Positions 32,221 to 40,739 of a DNA stretch of 64,000 bases are shown piece after piece. The notes beneath the pieces are model-generated. The model saw only the letters and a program-made list of their open reading frames with translations. It searched no databases and was not told where the DNA came from. The stretch comes from Pedococcus aerophilus (lineage in GTDB: Bacteria > Actinomycetota > Actinomycetes > Actinomycetales > Dermatophilaceae): contig NZ_BAAARN010000001.1 of the NCBI RefSeq assembly GCF_039532215.1, positions 683,036-747,035 on the forward strand, read 5' to 3'. Made by a program: the position numbers and the translations under genes. Each line of letters opens with the position of its first letter. Position 1 is the first letter of the stretch.

Positions 32221-32571
32221 GTGGTGGAGATGGGGACGCGCGAGTTCGAGCAGGCGGTCGGTGACGCCCTCGACGAGGTGCCGCCCGAGCTGATGGCCCT
32301 GCTCGACAACGTGGTGTTCCTCATCGAGGACGAACCACCACCTGAGGACCCGGACCTGCTCGGGGTCTACGACGGCACGCCCCTGACCGAGCGCGGTGAC
32401 GCCTGGGCCGGCGCGCTCCCCGATCGCATCACGATCTTCCGGGGCCCGCTGTGCCGGATGTGCGAGGACCGCGACGAGCTGCTCGACGAGATCGCCGTGA
32501 CCGTGGTCCACGAGATCGCCCACCACTTCGGCATCGACGACGAGCGGCTGCACGCCCTGGGATGGGGCTGA
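32221..32571 (+). CDS. Minimal zincin-like metallopeptidase family protein
   Basis: A 116-aa cytosolic protein: FEQAVGDALDEVPPELMALLDNVVFLIEDEP followed by LPDRITIFRGPL and the zinc motif VVHEIAHHFGIDDERL (HExxHxxGxxD). This is the DUF1025-type small metallopeptidase family, wide-spread in actinobacteria, with unknown substrate. Two adjacent GTGs (32221, 32224) and an ATG (32230) could start it. It follows the qcrB terminator, so it has its own promoter or depends on readthrough. Confidence 0.85.
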   Translation: MVEMGTREFEQAVGDALDEVPPELMALLDNVVFLIEDEPPPEDPDLLGVYDGTPLTERGDAWAGALPDRITIFRGPLCRMCEDRDELLDEIAVTVVHEIAHHFGIDDERLHALGWG

Positions 32572-32579
32572 CACAGCCC

Positions 32580-32681
32580 CTCAGGGCTTGTCGCTGCGCC
32601 TCACAGCCTGTCGGCTTCCCGGAGCCTCACAGCCCGTCGGCTTCCCGAAGTGGCTCGGGGACGGGTCGGGGACGGGTCGGG
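32580..32681. repeat. Cluster of short tandem repeats between convergent genes
   Basis: A 25-26-bp unit beginning CTCACAGCC occurs at 32600-32624 and 32626-32650 with two differences, preceded by a degenerate partial copy from 32580. It is followed by GGGGACGGGTC twice in tandem (period 11) up to the stop of the L,D-transpeptidase gene. No gene fits here; it may be a degenerate terminator zone. Confidence 0.7.
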
Positions 32682-32682
32682 G

Positions 32683-33930
32683 TCAGACGAGGGCGCTCTG
32701 GGCCTTCCAGCCCTTGTACGAGTACTGCCACACGCCGATGCCCTCGGTCGGCAGGAACGGTCGGTTGGAGCCGGTGAACTTCACGACATCGCCGACCTTG
32801 GAGTTCTCGAACATCCACTGCGCGTTCGCCAGCGACATGTTCACGCAGCCGTGGCTGACGTTGGCGCTGCCCTGGGCGCCGACCGACCACGGCGCGGCGT
32901 GCAGGTACTCACCGGTCCAGGTGACGCGCAGGTTCCACTTGGTGTCGATCTTGTAGTAGCCCGGCTTCCCCTTGGGGATCCCGATGGTGGTCGAGTCCAT
33001 GGTGACCTCGCCCTCCTTGCGGATGATGACCTTGGTGCCGGAGCGGGTCTCGGTGAGCTTGCCGGGCCGCCCGGTGCTCACGGGGATGACCTTGACGACC
33101 TCTCCCCCGCGCCGCACCGTCATGGTGTGCGCCTTGATGTCCACGGTGGAGACCATGGCCGAACCGACCGTGAAGCTCGCGCTGTCGTCGTTGCCGATCC
33201 ACTTGTCCGGTCCGGTCTGCAGCCCGGTGAGCGGTGCGCTGACGCTGACCGTGGTGCCGGGCTTCCAGTAGCTCGAGGGGCGCCACATGAGCTGGCGGCT
33301 GTCGAGCCAGCCCCAGGCGCCGGGCTGCTTGGGGTTCGTGGTGACCTTGACGCGCTTCTCGACCTCGGCGCGCATCTTCGCCGTCGTGACGGCGGAGTCG
33401 AACTGGATGGCGACGGGCATGCCGACACCGACCGTGGCACCGGAGTTGAGGATGCCGTAGGTCGCAGTGACCTTGGGCTTGAGGGTGGAGAAGGTCGATG
33501 TGGTCGTCGACGGCGTGCCGTCCTCGCCCTTGGCCGCTGCCGTGACCGTGTAGCCGGTGCTCGGGGCGAGCCGTGCCGTGCTGGTCCAGGCACCGTCGGA
33601 GCCGACCTCGCCCTTGACCTCGGCGCCCTTGGCATCGGTGACGGTGACGGTGTCGAGCGAACCGGTGACGGCCTTGACGACGACGGGCTGGTCGGGCTTG
33701 ACGCCCTTGGTCCCGTCCGCGGGCGTGACGTCGAGCTCGGCGGGGGTGCTGGTGGGGCTCGGGGAGCTCGACGAGGACGAGCTGCCGGAGGAGCCATCCG
33801 AGGCGCTGCCGGCCACCGGGTCGGTCGCCGGGCCGGTGGAGCTGCCCGAGCATCCTGCGAGGAGCGCGACCGCGGCCAGGGCTCCCGCCGCTGCCGTCAG
33901 GCTCCGTGACCGGTGTGTCGTACGCACCAC
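32683..33930 (-). CDS. L,D-transpeptidase lipoprotein with Ig-like domains (LdtMt2-like)
   Basis: A 415-aa cell-wall enzyme that forms 3-3 peptidoglycan cross-links. A lipobox (AVALLAGC, Cys about 26) and a Ser-rich tether anchor it outside the membrane. Two bacterial Ig-like domains (about 70-255) carry the YkuD domain, with HAAPWSVG and the catalytic SHGCVNMS (Cys362, with its His). This is the architecture of mycobacterial LdtMt2. GTG 33930 or 33927 may start it, with AGGGAG upstream. It is convergent with the small metallopeptidase gene and is the only obvious cell-wall enzyme in the window. Confidence 0.93.
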   Translation of the reverse strand: MVRTTHRSRSLTAAAGALAAVALLAGCSGSSTGPATDPVAGSASDGSSGSSSSSSSPSPTSTPAELDVTPADGTKGVKPDQPVVVKAVTGSLDTVTVTDAKGAEVKGEVGSDGAWTSTARLAPSTGYTVTAAAKGEDGTPSTTTSTFSTLKPKVTATYGILNSGATVGVGMPVAIQFDSAVTTAKMRAEVEKRVKVTTNPKQPGAWGWLDSRQLMWRPSSYWKPGTTVSVSAPLTGLQTGPDKWIGNDDSASFTVGSAMVSTVDIKAHTMTVRRGGEVVKVIPVSTGRPGKLTETRSGTKVIIRKEGEVTMDSTTIGIPKGKPGYYKIDTKWNLRVTWTGEYLHAAPWSVGAQGSANVSHGCVNMSLANAQWMFENSKVGDVVKFTGSNRPFLPTEGIGVWQYSYKGWKAQSALV

Positions 33931-34236
33931 GTGTGAACTCCCTGTGTCCCTGCGCCGCAGCAGCAGCGCATCCTGCTCGTGCCTGGTCCTCGGGGGACCG
34001 CTGCACGCTCCCCCGTGTCGACAGACGCCGCAGGACCGCTCACGGTTGTCGTCGGTCTGTCACCGTCTGTGGTCGGCCCTGATGCGGCCGCGATGTTGGA
34101 ACAACCGAGCACGGCTGCGCAACGTTGATCCGCCGGGCCTGCGCGTGCGCCCAGGCCTCTCGGAGAACGGCAGCCTTCCCTGGCCCACCACGGCCACCCC
34201 ATTGGCCGCGTCGCCATCGTACCTTCCCCCGGCACG
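33931..34236. other. Intergenic region between the L,D-transpeptidase and ctaF genes
   Basis: About 300 bp without a convincing gene. It should contain the promoter of the L,D-transpeptidase gene (transcribed leftward) and the 3' region of the leftward ctaC-ctaD-ctaF transcript. I see short repeated TCNGTCTGT-like words around 34050-34075 but no clear -10 box or structured RNA. Confidence 0.5.
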
Positions 34237-34277
34237 ACGACGGCGCCCCCTCCGCCATGCGGAAGGGACGCCGTCGT
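34237..34277 (-). terminator. Hairpin downstream of ctaF
   Basis: ACGACGGCG (34237-34245) pairs with CGCCGTCGT (34269-34277), with further pairing of TCCGC and GCGGA inside and small bulges. It lies 12 bp beyond the ctaF stop in the direction of transcription and probably terminates ctaC-ctaD-ctaF. Confidence 0.7.
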
Positions 34278-34289
34278 GGGTGGCAGCGG

Positions 34290-34691
34290 TCAGACCGCGT
34301 GCGGACCCTTGAAGTACTCGAACGTCCACCCGACCAGGGCGACCACGCCGAACGAGGCACCGATGATGAACAGCCACCAGCCGACCGCGAGGCCGAGGAA
34401 GCAGACCGCGCCCGCAGCGGCCAGCGGCAGGGGCCACCAGGAGTGCGGGCTGAAGAAGCCGTACTCACCCTCCTGCTCGGCGATCTCGCCGCTGGGGTTG
34501 TCCTCGGGACGCTCGGGCAGGCGACGAGCCGTGGCCCACAGGTAGAAGGCGATCATGATGCCCAGACCGGAGGACAGGAACAGCCCGGCGGGACCGACCG
34601 GCTCCTTCCACTCCGTGAAGATGCCGTAGGCCAGGCCCACGGGCGCGAAGAACGCCGCGAGGATGACGAAGAGCTTGTACTCGATCTTCAT
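34290..34691 (-). CDS. ctaF: Cytochrome c oxidase subunit IV, actinobacterial type
   Basis: A 133-aa membrane protein with four helices: the first two around YKLFVILAAFFAPVGLAYGIF and GLFLSSGLGIMIAFYLWATA, then a loop with ERPEDNPSGEIAEQEGEYGFFSPHSWWPL and the last two helices. The GEYGFFSPHSWWPL segment is diagnostic for CtaF, the small subunit of the actinobacterial aa3 oxidase (Rv2199c type). It starts 2 bp after the ctaD stop, so they are co-translated. It stabilises the oxidase in the supercomplex. Confidence 0.95.
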   Translation of the reverse strand: MKIEYKLFVILAAFFAPVGLAYGIFTEWKEPVGPAGLFLSSGLGIMIAFYLWATARRLPERPEDNPSGEIAEQEGEYGFFSPHSWWPLPLAAAGAVCFLGLAVGWWLFIIGASFGVVALVGWTFEYFKGPHAV

Positions 34692-34693
34692 GG

Positions 34694-36493
34694 TCAGTCG
34701 CGCTCCTCGTGGAACCGGGGGTTCACGTCCGTGTCGTACGCACCGGTGGCGTGGGCGTGCTCGCCCTCGCCGACCTCGGCCGGCCCGATGATCCGCGTCA
34801 GGGTGTCGGGGTCGGCCTGCAACCCACCGGCGGGGGCCGCCTCGGGGTGGTGCAGGTCGAACGCCGGACGCTCGGAGCGGATGCGCGGGATGGTGTCGAA
34901 GTTGTGCCGCGGCGGCGGGCACGAGGTCGCCCACTCGAGCGAGGCGCCATACCCCCACGGGTCGTCGGTCTCGACGAGCGGCGCGGTGCGCCACGTCTTC
35001 CACACGTTGTAGAGGAACGGCAGGGTCGAGGCCGCGAGCAGGAAGGCACCGAACGTCGAGATCTGGTTCTCGATGGTGAAGCCGTCCTCGGGCAGGTAGT
35101 CGGCGTAGCGACGGGGCATGCCGTCGATGCCGAGCACGTGCTGGATGAGGAAGGTCGTGTGGAAACCGAAGAACAGCATCCAGAAGTGGATCTTGCCGAG
35201 GGTCTCGTCGAGCATGCGCCCGGTGAACTTCGGCCACCAGAAGTAGAAGCCGGCGAACATCGCGAACACCACGGTCCCGAAGACGACGTAGTGGAAGTGC
35301 GCCACGACGAAGTAGCTGTCCGAGAGGTGGAAGTCCAGGGCGGGGCTGGACAGGATGATGCCCGTCAGGCCACCGAACAGGAACGTCACGAGGAAGCCGA
35401 TCGACCAGAGCATCGGCGTCTCGAACGACAGCTTGCCGCCCCACATGGTGCCGATCCAGTTGAAGAACTTCACCCCGGTCGGCACGGCGATGAGCATCGT
35501 CATGACCGCGAAGAACGGCAGGAGCACTTGTCCCGTGGCGTACATGTGGTGGGCCCAGACCGTGACGGACAGCGCCGCGATGCCGATCGTCGCGAAGACG
35601 AGGGTCTTGTAGCCGAAGATCGGCTTGCGCGAGAAGACCGGCAGGATCTCGGAGATGATGCCGAAGAAGGGCAGGGCGATGATGTAGACCTCTGGGTGCC
35701 CGAAGAACCAGAACAGGTGCTGCCAGAGCATCGGCCCACCGTTCCCCGGGTCGAACACGTGCGCCCCGAACTTGCGGTCGGCGCCGAGCGCGAGCAGCGC
35801 GGAGGCGAGCACCGGGAAGGCCATCAGCACCAGCAGCGAGGTGATGAGGATGGTCCAGGTGAAGATCGGCATCCGGAACATCGTCATGCCGGGCGCGCGC
35901 ATGCAGATGATCGTGGTGATGAAGTTGACGGCACCGAGGATGGTTCCGAAACCACCGAGCGCCAGGCCGAAGACCCACAGGTCGCCACCGAGGCCGGGGC
36001 TGTTGGAGGCGTCGGACAGCGGGGCGTAGGCGAACCAGCCGAAGGAGGCGGCGCCGGACGGCGTGAGGAAGCCCGCCGAGGCGATGAGCCCGCCGAAGAG
36101 GTAGAGCCAGTAGGCGAACATGTTCAGGCGCGGGAAGGCGACGTCAGGCGCACCGATCTGGATCGGCATGAGCGCGTTGGCGAACCCGGCGAACAGCGGC
36201 GTCGCGAACAGCAGCAGCATGATCGTGCCGTGCATCGTGAACAGCTGGTTGAACTGGTCGGGGTTGTCGACGACCTGCAGGCCCGGCTGGAAGAGCTCGG
36301 CGCGGATGAGCAGCGCCAGCACACCACCGAACATGAAGAACGCGAACGAGGTGATGAAGTAGAGGTTGCCGATGACCTTGTGGTCGGTCGTCGTCATCCA
36401 CTTCACGACGGTCTGGCCCTTGGTGAGCCGACGCGTCGCCGTGGCCTCGGTCGAGCGGAAGTACGTCCCGGTCGACTCGGTGGCGGCTGCCAT
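34694..36493 (-). CDS. ctaD: Cytochrome c oxidase (aa3) subunit I
   Basis: A 599-aa, twelve-helix catalytic subunit. [14 protein letters not shown] contains the CuB His cross-linked to Tyr, [11 protein letters not shown] the two further CuB His, and [11 protein letters not shown] the heme a/a3 His pair, so all metal ligands are present. The K- and D-channel region looks standard. It reduces O2 and pumps protons. The start ATG shares one base with the ctaC stop (TGATG). A polar C-terminal tail of about 60 residues follows the last helix. In M. tuberculosis ctaD is elsewhere; here it sits between ctaC and ctaF. Confidence 0.97.
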   Translation of the reverse strand: MAAATESTGTYFRSTEATATRRLTKGQTVVKWMTTTDHKVIGNLYFITSFAFFMFGGVLALLIRAELFQPGLQVVDNPDQFNQLFTMHGTIMLLLFATPLFAGFANALMPIQIGAPDVAFPRLNMFAYWLYLFGGLIASAGFLTPSGAASFGWFAYAPLSDASNSPGLGGDLWVFGLALGGFGTILGAVNFITTIICMRAPGMTMFRMPIFTWTILITSLLVLMAFPVLASALLALGADRKFGAHVFDPGNGGPMLWQHLFWFFGHPEVYIIALPFFGIISEILPVFSRKPIFGYKTLVFATIGIAALSVTVWAHHMYATGQVLLPFFAVMTMLIAVPTGVKFFNWIGTMWGGKLSFETPMLWSIGFLVTFLFGGLTGIILSSPALDFHLSDSYFVVAHFHYVVFGTVVFAMFAGFYFWWPKFTGRMLDETLGKIHFWMLFFGFHTTFLIQHVLGIDGMPRRYADYLPEDGFTIENQISTFGAFLLAASTLPFLYNVWKTWRTAPLVETDDPWGYGASLEWATSCPPPRHNFDTIPRIRSERPAFDLHHPEAAPAGGLQADPDTLTRIIGPAEVGEGEHAHATGAYDTDVNPRFHEERD

Positions 36494-37389
36494 CAGTTGC
36501 TCCCTGCACTAGGCACGAGGTTCTTGTCCTCGTTCATCAGCTTGTTGACGTTGAGGCTGTTGTCCAGCTGGCCCTCGTTGCCCTTCGCCTTGAGGTCGGC
36601 GATGTGGGCTTCGTACTCGGCCGGCGGAACGACCTTGACGTTGAAGAGCATCTGCGAGTGGTACGCACCGCAGAGCTCGGCGCACTTGCCCTTGAACGTG
36701 CCGACCTCGGTCGGCACGACCTGGAACTTGTTGACCCGGCCCGGGATCATGTCGAGCTTCTGCAGGAACGCCGGGACCCAGAACGAGTGGATGACGTCGC
36801 GCGAGGTGAGCACGAACTCGGTGCGCTGGCCCACGGGGAGGTACAGCGTCGGGAGGTTCTCCTCCGCCCCGGGCTCACCGGTGAGCTCGGCCTGCGTGCC
36901 GGTCTCGTAGGTCTGCTCGTTGACGTAGTTGAAGTCCCAGCTCCACTTCTTGCCGACGACGTTGACGACCACGTCGGGCTGCTTGGAGGTGTCCAGGAGC
37001 GTGGCCTCGTCACGGGCGGTGTAGTAGAAGAGCACCGCGATCATGAACACCGGGACGACGGTGTAGAGGATCTCCATCGGCACGTTGTAGCGCAGTTGCA
37101 CCGGGAGCTCGGTGTCGTCCTTCTTGCGGCGGTAGGCCACGACGCACCAGAGGATCAGGCCCCACGTGATGAGACCGACCGCGAGCGCCGCGATCCAGGC
37201 ACCGTTCCAGAGGGAGGTGACGACCTCACCACCTTCGGTGGCCGCACGCGGCAGGAAGCCGTCCTGGGCGCGACCGGCGCACCCGGACAGGACGAGCGTG
37301 GTGATCGCCAGGCCAAGGGCCGTGGCTGATCTCCTGCTAACAGACCGCCGCCGGCTAGGGCGCGGCGCAGAGACGTCGAGCTGACGCAA
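36493..37389 (-). CDS. ctaC: Cytochrome c oxidase (aa3) subunit II, lipoprotein
   Basis: A 298-aa subunit with a lipoprotein signal ([11 protein letters not shown]), two transmembrane helices (about 60-80 and 105-125) and an outside CuA domain with [12 protein letters not shown] and upstream HSFWVPAF supplying the CuA ligands. It receives electrons from QcrC. TTG 37389 is chosen because AAGAAGG lies 7 nt upstream, giving [18 protein letters not shown] 37422 is an alternative, and TAGGGT (37432-37437) may be the -10 box. It is the first gene of ctaC-ctaD-ctaF and is divergent from the desulfurase-like gene. Confidence 0.94.
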   Translation of the reverse strand: MRQLDVSAPRPSRRRSVSRRSATALGLAITTLVLSGCAGRAQDGFLPRAATEGGEVVTSLWNGAWIAALAVGLITWGLILWCVVAYRRKKDDTELPVQLRYNVPMEILYTVVPVFMIAVLFYYTARDEATLLDTSKQPDVVVNVVGKKWSWDFNYVNEQTYETGTQAELTGEPGAEENLPTLYLPVGQRTEFVLTSRDVIHSFWVPAFLQKLDMIPGRVNKFQVVPTEVGTFKGKCAELCGAYHSQMLFNVKVVPPAEYEAHIADLKAKGNEGQLDNSLNVNKLMNEDKNLVPSAGSN

Positions 37390-37473
37390 CGGTGCACCTT
37401 CTTCGAAACAGTGATGGGCCATCGACCACAAACCCTACTCCAGCCCGGACCGCTCCTCCGGTCAGGGGGCGGC

Positions 37474-37485
37474 TAACGTCGGGGT
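37474..37485 (+). promoter_or_regulatory. Leaderless-type -10 box of the desulfurase-like gene
   Basis: TAACGT (37474-37479) fits TANNNT and ends 6 nt before the start codon GTG at 37486. It supports that start over upstream codons and predicts a transcript without a 5' leader. Confidence 0.65.
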
Positions 37486-38676
37486 GTGGCGAACCCCTCC
37501 CCCGACGGCCTGCGCAGGGCGGTGCTGGACGCCGCTCCAGGCCCCCTCCACCCGGTCGCCGCGCAGACGCTGGCCGCCGCGATCGAGGCGGGATGGGCGG
37601 ACCCGCGCCGGCTCCACGGGGAGGGGCGGACCGCGCGGCGGCTGCTCGACGACTCCCGCGCCGTCCTCGCGGACGGACTCGGGGTCCGGCCCGAGGAGGT
37701 CACCTTCGCTCCGGACGGCCCCACCGCGGTTCGGTGGATGGCCCGAGGCCTGTCGTATGCCGCGCGGCGCCGTGGTGCGCGCGTGGTCACCTCGGCGGTC
37801 GAGCACTCCGCCGTCCTGCTCCCGGCCCGGCACGAGGCCGCCCTGTCCGGGGACCCGGCCCTCGCGGGCGTCGTCCCGGTCGACCGGCTGGGGCGGGTCG
37901 ACCTCGAGCGGTGGTCCCGCGAGGTGTCCGTCGACGGGACCGTCGCGGCCCTGCTGCAGCACGCCAACGGCGAGGTCGGCACCGTGCAACCGCTGGCAGC
38001 TGCCCGGGACGCCTGCCGATCGGCGGGGGTGCCGCTCGGCGTCGACGCCCAGGCCTCGCTCGGGCGGGTCGCACCACCGCAGGAATACGACGTGCTCGCC
38101 GGTGATGCCCAGTCCTGGGGCGGACCGGGCGGCCTCGGGGTCCTCGTCGTCCCCGAACGCACTCGCTGGCTGCTTCCCGGCCCAGCGGACCCCGACGCCG
38201 CCCTGCACGGCCCGAGCCGGCACACCCCGTGGGTGCCGTTGGCGCTGGCCGCTGCCGAGGCGTGGCAGCAGACAGCGGTCACCCGCACGGCTGACGCGGC
38301 CGAGGCCCACCGGCTCGTCGACGAGCTGCGCGCGGCCGCCGCGCGGGTCGCGGACGTCGAGGTGGTCGGCGACCCCACCGAGCGGCTCCCCCACGTCGTC
38401 ACCTTCTCGGCCCTGTACGCCGACGGCGAGGCCCTCGTGCGCGAGTTCGACCGTCGGGGCTTCGCCGTCTCGTCGGGGTCCGCCTGCACGTCGAGCACCC
38501 TCGAGCCGAGCCACGTGCTGGCGGCCATGGGCGCGCTGACCCACGGCAACACCAGGGTGACCCTGCCCCTGGCTGCCGTGTCACCCACCCGCGCCGACGA
38601 CGTCCGAGCCTTCGCCGACCACGTCGCCCCGGCCGTCGCCTCGGTCCGCGCCGAGCTCGGGGCCGACCACCTGTGA
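37486..38676 (+). CDS. Cysteine desulfurase-like aminotransferase class V protein lacking the PLP lysine
   Basis: A 396-aa fold-type I protein aligned easily with IscS/NifS: the ring-stacking His (EH, H107), the Asn of ANGEVG (N161), the pyridine-N Asp (VDAQAS, D187) and the persulfide Cys loop SSGSACTSSTLEPSHVLAAMG (C334) are kept. Where IscS has SGHKIYGPKGIG the ungapped alignment reads DAQSWGGPGGLG, so the Schiff-base Lys is Ser210 and the preceding His is Gln209. Classical PLP desulfuration should therefore be impossible. It is coupled by GTGA to a TusA-like gene, suggesting a persulfide relay or scaffold. I recall relatives with the SWGGP pattern, so this may be a family trait. Confidence 0.85.
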   Translation: MANPSPDGLRRAVLDAAPGPLHPVAAQTLAAAIEAGWADPRRLHGEGRTARRLLDDSRAVLADGLGVRPEEVTFAPDGPTAVRWMARGLSYAARRRGARVVTSAVEHSAVLLPARHEAALSGDPALAGVVPVDRLGRVDLERWSREVSVDGTVAALLQHANGEVGTVQPLAAARDACRSAGVPLGVDAQASLGRVAPPQEYDVLAGDAQSWGGPGGLGVLVVPERTRWLLPGPADPDAALHGPSRHTPWVPLALAAAEAWQQTAVTRTADAAEAHRLVDELRAAAARVADVEVVGDPTERLPHVVTFSALYADGEALVREFDRRGFAVSSGSACTSSTLEPSHVLAAMGALTHGNTRVTLPLAAVSPTRADDVRAFADHVAPAVASVRAELGADHL

Positions 38677-38972
38677 GCAGCGGCGAGGACGTCGACCCCA
38701 CCAGGGGTGGTGGGCACGCAGGCCCCGAGGTGGTCGTCGTCGACGCCCGCGGCCTGCGCTGCCCGCTGCCGGTGATCCGGCTCGCCCAGCAGGTCCGTGA
38801 CCTCGCGCCCGGGACGCTGGTCGAGGTGTGGGCCACGGACCCGGCAGCAGCCGCGGACGTCCCGGCCTGGTGCCGGATGCGGGGCCAGGAGCTCGTCTCC
38901 GCCGAGGAGCGGGAGGTGGGCGAGGGAGGTGCGCACGCGGCATACCTCGTCCGGGTGGTCGCGCCGCGCTGA
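38673..38972 (+). CDS. TusA-family sulfur carrier protein
   Basis: A 99-aa protein with VVDARGLRCPLPVIRLAQQV (the TusA CPxP motif with the sulfur-carrying Cys), ATDPAAAADVPAWCRMRGQEL and a final beta strand. An extra N-terminal acidic stretch of about 20 residues precedes the domain. TusA proteins accept persulfide sulfur from cysteine desulfurases and pass it on for tRNA thiolation, molybdenum cofactor or other uses. Its GTG overlaps the stop of the desulfurase-like gene, a direct operon link. The second Cys (AWCRM) is also family-typical. Confidence 0.9.
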   Translation: MSSGEDVDPTRGGGHAGPEVVVVDARGLRCPLPVIRLAQQVRDLAPGTLVEVWATDPAAAADVPAWCRMRGQELVSAEEREVGEGGAHAAYLVRVVAPR

Positions 38973-38978
38973 GGCGGG

Positions 38979-39659
38979 CTAGGCGCCGAAGGTCGGCGGG
39001 TCGAGCTCCATGGCGCGCTCGAGCCGGGCGAGGTAGTCCTCGCGGCTCACCGTGACCACCCCGAGGGTCTGGAGGTGGTCGGTCGACCACTGCACATCGA
39101 TGAGGCGCCGGTCGTCGCCGTCGGCGAAGACGTACCCGGCCATGGCGAGCACCGCGGCCTTGGACGCGTCGGTGACCCGGTGGAACATCGACTCCCCGGC
39201 GAACAGCCCCCCGACGGCGAGGCCGTAGAGGCCGCCGACGAGCTCGCCGTCGCGCCACGTCTCGATGCTGTGGGCCCAGCCGAGGGCGTGCAGCTCGGTG
39301 TAGGCGTCGACGATCTCGTCCGTGATCCAGCGGCCGTCCCGGGACGGGTCAGCGCACGCGGCGACCACCTCGTCGAAAGCCGTGTCGACCCGCATCTCGA
39401 AGTGCCGCAACGACTTCCGCAAGGACCGGCTCGCGTGGACCCCTCCGGGGAGCAGCACACCGCGGGGGTCGGGCGACCACCAGCCCAGCGGGCGGTCGCC
39501 GTCCTCGCCGAGCCCCATCGGGAAGAGCCCGCTGCGGTAGGCCTCGAGCAGGGTGCCCGCGCGCAGGTCTCCCCCGACGGCGACGAGGTCCTCGCCGTCG
39601 TCGACCTCTGCGAGGTCGAACTCCCAGGGCGTCGGGAGCGGTTCGATGGGCTCGTTCAC
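38979..39659 (-). CDS. aat: Leucyl/phenylalanyl-tRNA--protein transferase
   Basis: A 226-aa cytosolic enzyme that adds Leu or Phe from aminoacyl-tRNA to N-terminal Arg/Lys of proteins, marking them for ClpAP/ClpS. Motifs: LVAVGGDLRAGTLLEAYRSGLFPM, WWSPDPRGVLLP, HSIETWRDGELVGGLYGLAVGGLFAGESMFH and LIDVQWSTDHLQTLG, all characteristic. GTG 39659 follows the adenosine-kinase-like gene's stop closely (2 bp), so they are co-transcribed. Convergent with the TusA-like gene, only 6 bp apart, with no room for a terminator. Confidence 0.95.
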   Translation of the reverse strand: MNEPIEPLPTPWEFDLAEVDDGEDLVAVGGDLRAGTLLEAYRSGLFPMGLGEDGDRPLGWWSPDPRGVLLPGGVHASRSLRKSLRHFEMRVDTAFDEVVAACADPSRDGRWITDEIVDAYTELHALGWAHSIETWRDGELVGGLYGLAVGGLFAGESMFHRVTDASKAAVLAMAGYVFADGDDRRLIDVQWSTDHLQTLGVVTVSREDYLARLERAMELDPPTFGA

Positions 39660-39661
39660 CG

Positions 39662-40648
39662 CTAGGGGGCGATGCAGGCGATGTGGGGCTCGATGGCGTC
39701 GGCGGAGTCCTGGCCGTAGGCGTCGGCGAGGCGCTGCAGGAAGCTCTGCTTCCCGAGGGTGTACTCCTGGGTCCCGACCGTCTCGATGACGTAGGTCGCC
39801 AGCATCGAGCCGAGCTCGGCGGAGTGCCTCAGGTCGAGGTCGACCGCGAGGCCCGTGAGGAAGCCCGCCCGGAAGGCGTCGCCGACACCGGTCGGGTCGG
39901 CGCGGCGCACCTCGCGGGCGACGTGCACCTCGATCGGCTCCTCGCCCCGGCGCTCGATCGTCACGCCGTCCTTGCCCTTGGTGATGACGCGCGTCGTGAC
40001 GCGGTCGGCGATCTCCTCGGGGCTCCAGCCGGTCTTCTGGGAGGTGAGCGCGGCCTCGTACTCGTTGGTGAGCAGGTAGTCCGCGCCGTCGATGAGCTGG
40101 CGGATCGTGGCACCGTCGGCGAATGCGAGCTGCTGGCTGGGGTCGGCGGCGAACGGGATGCCCCGCGACCGGCACTCACGGGTGTGGCGCAGCATCGCCT
40201 CGGGGTCGTTGGCACCCACGACGACGAGGTCGAGCCCGCCCACGCGGTCGGCGATCGGACCGAGCTCGATCGCCCGGGCCTCACTCATGGCACCGGCGTA
40301 GAAGGTGGCGATCTGCGCCATGTCCTCGTCGGTCGTGCAGACGAAGCGCGCCGTGTGCTTGGAGTCGGAGACGTGCACCGAGTGGCAGTCGACGCCGTGC
40401 CGCTCCAGCCAGCTGCGGTAGTCGGCGAAGTCCTCCCCGACCGCCCCCACGAGGATCGGGCGCTGGCCCAGGCCCGCCATCCCGAACGCGATGTTGGCCG
40501 CGACACCGCCGCGCCGGACCTCGAGGTCGTCGGCGAGGAAGGACAGCGAGACCTTGTCGAGCTGCTCGACGACGAGGGAGTCGCGGAACCTGCCCTTGAA
40601 GGTCATGAGGTGGTCGGTGGCGATGGACCCGGTGATGGCTATCTGCAC
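39662..40648 (-). CDS. PfkB-family carbohydrate/adenosine kinase
   Basis: A 328-aa ribokinase-fold kinase: ITGSIATDHLMTFKGRF at the N-terminus, RRGGVAANIAFGMAGLG, and the catalytic anion-hole motif ADPTGVGDAFRAGF (Asp base). The opening TGSIATDHLM and the gene position match the M. tuberculosis adenosine kinase (AdoK/CbhK, Rv2202c), which is bacterial-type and PfkB-like, so adenosine phosphorylation in purine salvage is a good guess but not proven by the sequence. GTG 40648 follows TAGGTT (40657-40662) by 8 nt, a leaderless signal. The antisense frame extending upstream to 40915 is not part of it. Confidence 0.88.
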   Translation of the reverse strand: MQIAITGSIATDHLMTFKGRFRDSLVVEQLDKVSLSFLADDLEVRRGGVAANIAFGMAGLGQRPILVGAVGEDFADYRSWLERHGVDCHSVHVSDSKHTARFVCTTDEDMAQIATFYAGAMSEARAIELGPIADRVGGLDLVVVGANDPEAMLRHTRECRSRGIPFAADPSQQLAFADGATIRQLIDGADYLLTNEYEAALTSQKTGWSPEEIADRVTTRVITKGKDGVTIERRGEEPIEVHVAREVRRADPTGVGDAFRAGFLTGLAVDLDLRHSAELGSMLATYVIETVGTQEYTLGKQSFLQRLADAYGQDSADAIEPHIACIAP

Positions 40649-40739
40649 AGCTCGGAAACCTACCCGGTCGCCGGCACCGCGGCAGCCAGTGGCCCGCGCA
40701 CCATTGCCCCGGTGACCGCGCCCGGAGGAGCATGCCCCC

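Noticed and set aside
34709-36910. A 733-codon plus-strand frame over ctaD/ctaC
   Set aside because: It is antisense to two certain cytochrome oxidase genes and is composed almost only of Arg, Glu, Asp, Gly and Val.
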